From JAIRNF01 sp031551125 (GTDB lineage Bacteria > Bacteroidota > Bacteroidia > Bacteroidales > UBA932): a DNA stretch of 64,000 nt. The position numbers and the translations under genes were made by a program. Under the pieces are notes generated by a model. It did not search any database, was not told where the DNA came from, and saw only the letters and a program-made list of their open reading frames with translations. Positions 60,652 to 64,000 of the stretch are shown here, in pieces (within the stretch, counting starts at the first letter, position 1; each line of letters opens with the position of its first letter). The stretch lies in NCBI GenBank assembly GCA_031551125.1, contig JAVBOB010000021.1, positions 1 to 64,000 on the forward strand, read 5' to 3'.

Positions 60652-61587
60652 ATGCCGCCATATAAGATAACTTCCCGGATCATAGACCTCGTTTCCAAGA
60701 TAAGCGAGGCCGTGGGTAGTTTTAACGCACAAGAAGGGCTACGCCTGCACAGGGCAAATCGGGTAAAAACTATACACGGCTCTCTGGCCATCGAGGGCAA
60801 CACACTTTCCACAGATCAGATTACGGCTATTCTCGACGGCAAGCCTGTCATTGCACCTATTAACGAGGTACAAGAGATCCGCAATGCCATTAAAACTTAT
60901 GAATTACTCGACGAGTTAAACCCAAGCAATATAGATGACCTACTGAAAGCGCATCTAACTATGGAGGCAGGGCTTATTGATGATGCCGGACGTTTTCGCC
61001 GGAGGAGTGTTGGTATAGCTTCCGGCGAGGAGATTGTGCACTATGCCCCGCCGGCCGAGCGTGTACCGGGTTTAATGAGAGATCTGTTCGGCTGGCTTAA
61101 AGAAACAGAAGAACACCCGTTAATCAAAAGTTGCATATTTCACTATGAGTTCGAGTTCATACACCCTTTTTCTGATGGCAACGGACGTACCGGCAGGCTG
61201 TGGCAAACGCTTATTCTCTCCAATTGGCGCCCTGTTTTCAAGAATCTGCCGATAGAGAACATCGTATATAAATACCGTAAGGAATACTATCGCGCTATTG
61301 CCGTCAGCGGTGGTGCGGACGGATGCACGCCGTTTATTGAATTTATTCTTGGTGTTATAGACGAAACGCTGGCGATGGAAAACTCTACACCCCGCACTAC
61401 ACGTGACAAGATAATAGAGCAAATGCAAGCTAATCCCAAAATAACACGAAACGAGCTGGCCGCAATCTTGGGTCTGACCTCTGACGGTGTTAAGTATCAC
61501 CTGCAAAAGTTGACGGTAGAGGGTATTATTGCTCACTACGGTTCGGCTCGAAGTGGATATTGGAAGATAATGAACGACAGAAGATAA
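60652..61587 (+). CDS. Fic-family protein with C-terminal winged helix
   Basis: A 311-aa Fic protein expected to AMPylate a target protein. The Fic motif HPFSDGNGRTGR is complete at residues 171-182, and an N-terminal inhibitory helix SLAIEGN (44-50, Glu48) marks it as an autoinhibited class II enzyme. The C-terminal 60 residues (ITRNELAAILGLTSDGVKYHLQKLTVEG) form a winged helix-turn-helix. The start MPPYKITSRIIDLVSKISE at 60652 is typical of this Fic group. DNA binding is likely autoregulatory, given the half-sites at 60572-60619. Confidence 0.9.
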   Translation: MPPYKITSRIIDLVSKISEAVGSFNAQEGLRLHRANRVKTIHGSLAIEGNTLSTDQITAILDGKPVIAPINEVQEIRNAIKTYELLDELNPSNIDDLLKAHLTMEAGLIDDAGRFRRRSVGIASGEEIVHYAPPAERVPGLMRDLFGWLKETEEHPLIKSCIFHYEFEFIHPFSDGNGRTGRLWQTLILSNWRPVFKNLPIENIVYKYRKEYYRAIAVSGGADGCTPFIEFILGVIDETLAMENSTPRTTRDKIIEQMQANPKITRNELAAILGLTSDGVKYHLQKLTVEGIIAHYGSARSGYWKIMNDRR

Positions 61588-61728
61588 TCCTCAATAATAA
61601 TTGTTACGGCTAAAAAATTTAACCCTTATAAAAATACAAACAACGGAAATAATTATCTTATAATCGGATGAAATAAAATTCTGCATCGGCAAGTAATCTC
61701 GACAAATCTTAAAAATAACAACACATCT

Positions 61729-63279
61729 ATGAAAAAGCTATTCTTCCTTCTAACCCCCGTCCTCTTTGCAGCTATCGGGTTGCAAGCGCAACAAAAATCC
61801 TTGCCGCGTATCGGTATAGCAGGTATAAGAATCGAATGCAGCACTTTTTCCCCTGCATTAACCAGCGAAGACGCATTTAGGCAAAGCGAAGGCGAAGCAA
61901 TATTGAAGTCCTATCCTTTTTTAGAACTTGGTTCAAGCCTGAGAGAAAAAGCGGTATGGCTACCGGCTTTCTCGGCCGGCGCTACTCCGGGTGGCGCCGT
62001 AACACGCGAAGCCTATGAATCGCTGGTCAGTAAAACACTCGATTTATTAAAAAAGAATGCGCCTTACGATGCCTTGTTTTTAGATATACACGGCGCTATG
62101 AGTGTCGTAGGATTGGACGATCCCGAAGGCGATTTTATTGTAAGAATACGCGAGGTGATAGGTCGGGGACCTATAATATCAACTTGTATGGATTTGCACG
62201 GAAACGTTTCGTGGAGGCTGGCGGAAAACACCGACCTGATGACCTGTTACCGCTTAGCGCCTCACGAAGATGCAATGGAGTCGCGGGAACGCGCCGTGGC
62301 CAATCTTATCGAAAGGCTGGAAACAGGCAAAGGGCGCCCTGCGTATAAAGCATGGATTCCGGTGCCTATCTTGCTGGCCGGAGAGCAAACCAGCACGCGG
62401 GTAGAACCGGCCAAATCGCTTTATGCAGCCGTAGCGCCGGTTGCCGCACAGGAAGGAATTATTGACGCCGGCATTTGGATTGGTTATGCTTGGGCCGATG
62501 AACCGCGTAATCACGGCGTGGTGATGGTTACCGGCGATGATAAGGATTTAGTGGGAATTTCCGCCGAATACCTTGCCAATCATTTCTGGAGTGTACGGAA
62601 TAAATTCGAGTTTGTAGCGCCTACTTTTACATTGGACGAATGTTTAGCCAAGGCTTTAGCCAGCGAGAAAAAACCGTTTTTCATCAGCGATATGGGCGAT
62701 AATCCCACGGCCGGAGGAGCCGGAGATGTTACGTGGACGCTTACCGAGTTATTAAAACGAAAAGAATTTAAAACGGATGCCGGACGTACGCTCATCTATG
62801 CTTCTATTCCCGGGCCTGAATTTGTGGCCAAAGCGAAAAAGGCCGGTGTAGGCAATCGGGTGAAGGGCACCGCCGGAGCCACGGTCGATAAGCGGTTTGC
62901 GCCCCCGGTAGAACTCGACGGGAAAGTGATTTCCGTCTATGAACATCCGACAAATTCCGAAGTAGTGGTGAAAATAGGAAGCATCTACGTCATTGTTACG
63001 GAAAAACGGAAAGGATTTCATTACGAACAAGAGTTTACCAAACACGGATTGGATATCCGCACGGCCGATATGGTAGTCGTGAAACTCGGCTATCTTGTTC
63101 CCGAACTTTACGATATTCAAGCCGACTGGGTAATGGCGCTGACTAAAGGAGGCGTCGACCAGAACCTTGTCGGGCTGCCTTACAAAAGAATCCAACGACC
63201 GATGTTTCCGCTCGACAAGGATATGAAAAAACCGGATTTATCGCCTGCATTCGTGCCTTTTGTGACGGATAAAAAATAG
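61729..63279 (+). CDS. Exported M81-family metallopeptidase (MlrC-like)
   Basis: A 516-aa protein with a signal peptide (FLLTPVLFAAIGLQAQ) and the two M81 domains: N-terminal MlrC domain with RIGIAGIRIECSTFSP, FLDIHGAMSVVGLDDPEGDF, STCMDLHGNVS and YRLAPHEDAMESRERA; C-terminal domain with FFISDMGDNPTAGGAGD and ILAAxx-like RTLIYASIPGPEFV. The His/Asp residues in DIHGAM, DLHGN and PHED are probable metal ligands. The prototype degrades linearised microcystin; the native substrate here is unknown. Most bacterial relatives are cytosolic, so the signal peptide is notable. The gap 61588-61728 shows no strong promoter. Confidence 0.88.
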   Translation: MKKLFFLLTPVLFAAIGLQAQQKSLPRIGIAGIRIECSTFSPALTSEDAFRQSEGEAILKSYPFLELGSSLREKAVWLPAFSAGATPGGAVTREAYESLVSKTLDLLKKNAPYDALFLDIHGAMSVVGLDDPEGDFIVRIREVIGRGPIISTCMDLHGNVSWRLAENTDLMTCYRLAPHEDAMESRERAVANLIERLETGKGRPAYKAWIPVPILLAGEQTSTRVEPAKSLYAAVAPVAAQEGIIDAGIWIGYAWADEPRNHGVVMVTGDDKDLVGISAEYLANHFWSVRNKFEFVAPTFTLDECLAKALASEKKPFFISDMGDNPTAGGAGDVTWTLTELLKRKEFKTDAGRTLIYASIPGPEFVAKAKKAGVGNRVKGTAGATVDKRFAPPVELDGKVISVYEHPTNSEVVVKIGSIYVIVTEKRKGFHYEQEFTKHGLDIRTADMVVVKLGYLVPELYDIQADWVMALTKGGVDQNLVGLPYKRIQRPMFPLDKDMKKPDLSPAFVPFVTDKK

Positions 63280-63298
63280 AGTCATATAAACTCCATAT

Positions 63299-63328
63299 TT
63301 TGTAACAACTCATTTTTTTGTATCTTTG
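63299..63328 (+). promoter_or_regulatory. Promoter of tpiA
   Basis: TTTG at 63299-63302, an 18-base spacer and TATCTTTG at 63321-63328, matching the Bacteroidetes consensus, 24 bases ahead of the ATG at 63353. Confidence 0.75.
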
Positions 63329-63352
63329 TTAAGTTCATAATATCAAAAAATC

Positions 63353-64000
63353 ATGAGAAAGAAAATTGTTGCCGGCAACTGGAAAATGAATACCTCCTAT
63401 CAAGAAGGTGAAGCATTGGTAAAAGCTATTGTGGCTAAAAAAGGGGAAATATCCGCCAATGTAACATTAATTGTGGCGCCGCCATTTACCCATTTATGTT
63501 GCCTCACAGGCCCATTGCGCGATGCGCATATAGGGATTTCGGCACAGAATTGTGCGGCCGAAGAAAAAGGAGCCTACACGGGCGAAGTTTCGGCCACAAT
63601 GCTTCAATCCATTGGCGTAGAATACTGCATTATCGGACACTCAGAGCGCCGCGAATATTACGGAGAAACCAATGCCATTCTCTTAAAGAAATTACAGCAA
63701 GCATTTTTGCATGGGCTAACACCTATTTTCTGCATCGGCGAAAAGTTAGACGAACGCGAAGCCGGAAAACATTTCGAAGTAGTAAATACACAATTGCAAG
63801 AAGCCGTTTGTAAACTACCGGCTACCGATTTCGAAAAATTAATCATTGCCTACGAACCGGTATGGGCGATCGGTACAGGCAAAACAGCCACCGCCGAGCA
63901 GGCGCAAGAAATACATGCCTACATCCGTAAAGCGCTCACCGCAACATTCGGGGAGAAAGCCGCTAACACGCCTATTCTTTACGGAGGAAGCTGCAAACCG
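63353..64000 (+). CDS. tpiA: Triosephosphate isomerase, truncated by window end
   Basis: Glycolytic isomerase of dihydroxyacetone phosphate and glyceraldehyde-3-phosphate; 216 codons are in the window, with about 35 more expected beyond it. N-terminus MRKKIVAGNWKMNTS (catalytic Lys in NWKMN), catalytic His in GHSERREYYGE and catalytic Glu in AYEPVWAIGTGKTAT are all present. The window ends in YGGSCKP, the usual YGGS(V/C)xP loop. The promoter is at 63299-63328. Confidence 0.97.
   Translation, partial: MRKKIVAGNWKMNTSYQEGEALVKAIVAKKGEISANVTLIVAPPFTHLCCLTGPLRDAHIGISAQNCAAEEKGAYTGEVSATMLQSIGVEYCIIGHSERREYYGETNAILLKKLQQAFLHGLTPIFCIGEKLDEREAGKHFEVVNTQLQEAVCKLPATDFEKLIIAYEPVWAIGTGKTATAEQAQEIHAYIRKALTATFGEKAANTPILYGGSCKP

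Noticed and set aside
63496..63813. 105-aa plus-strand ORF near the window end
   Set aside because: Out of frame with tpiA, which fits the whole stretch with all catalytic residues.

Overview
The window looks like a chromosomal segment of a Bacteroidota bacterium, most likely order Bacteroidales. The protein families point there: DUF4836, DUF4833, DUF5686, a DUF4369/TlpA-like lipoprotein, fused E1 alpha-beta 2-oxoacid dehydrogenase, and a fused glycogen synthase/alpha-glucan phosphorylase. Start codons lack clear Shine-Dalgarno sequences, and at least fifteen genes have a perfect Bacteroidetes -7 box (TAnnTTTG) just upstream. I see no rRNA, tRNA, prophage, CRISPR array or transposase gene. 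Genus cannot be told from the sequence alone.

Layout. 0.2-1 kb: menaquinone gene mqnD. 1.3-8 kb: TetR regulator, TolC-like porin, membrane fusion protein, RND pump and a small PII-like protein, i.e. one efflux operon. 8-9.5 kb: tyrosine phosphatase and HAD hydrolase. 9.6-14.3 kb: inositol-3-phosphate synthase, DUF4833 and DUF5686 proteins, part of an inositol-lipid type locus. 14.8-17.8 kb: ribD-dxs. 17.9-21.7 kb (minus): ruvX, def, phosphohexomutase, murF. 21.8-27 kb: fabG, flavodoxin, and the E2/E1 of a 2-oxoacid dehydrogenase. 27.3-31 kb: ECF sigma factor with an overlapping TonB-like membrane protein, a polysaccharide deacetylase and an L,D-transpeptidase-like lipoprotein. 31.5-36 kb (minus): phosphotransacylase, acetate kinase, prs, ribF. 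36.4-46.3 kb (minus): a glycogen locus (debranching enzyme, GT4 transferase, GH57 enzyme with a histone-H1-like tail, fused synthase-phosphorylase). 46.4-57.3 kb: TlpA-like lipoprotein without its CxxC, lpxH, recQ, rplU-rpmA, serS, DUF4836 lipoprotein, and ABC ATPase-permease-ruvC joined by one-base overlaps. 57.8-64 kb: small lipoprotein, LuxR-type regulator divergent from a DUF5700 metalloprotease, Fic protein with a candidate operator, secreted M81 peptidase, and tpiA cut by the window end.

The intergenic space is unusually structured. At least five families of short repeats recur: (A) 90-430 bp nested-palindrome elements containing a GAGCACC hairpin (some with CTTCTTCGG-type ends), (B) CATTGCGAG/AAGCAATC hairpins, (C) AACAAGGATAAAAGA inverted repeats, (D) CCTCTCC-GGAGAGGGGCTAGGGG hairpins, and (E) degenerate TTAAACGTTAAC-like words. 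Families A to D were not noticed beyond about 57.8 kb.

The most interesting observations are the GH57 protein whose C-terminal 160 residues are a Lys/Ala/Pro-rich histone-H1-like tail built on an exact 48-bp tandem repeat, with a perfect internal -7 box and in-frame ATG that could make the tail separately; the composite palindromic elements; the single-chain synthase plus phosphorylase; and the three-half-site operator in front of the Fic gene.
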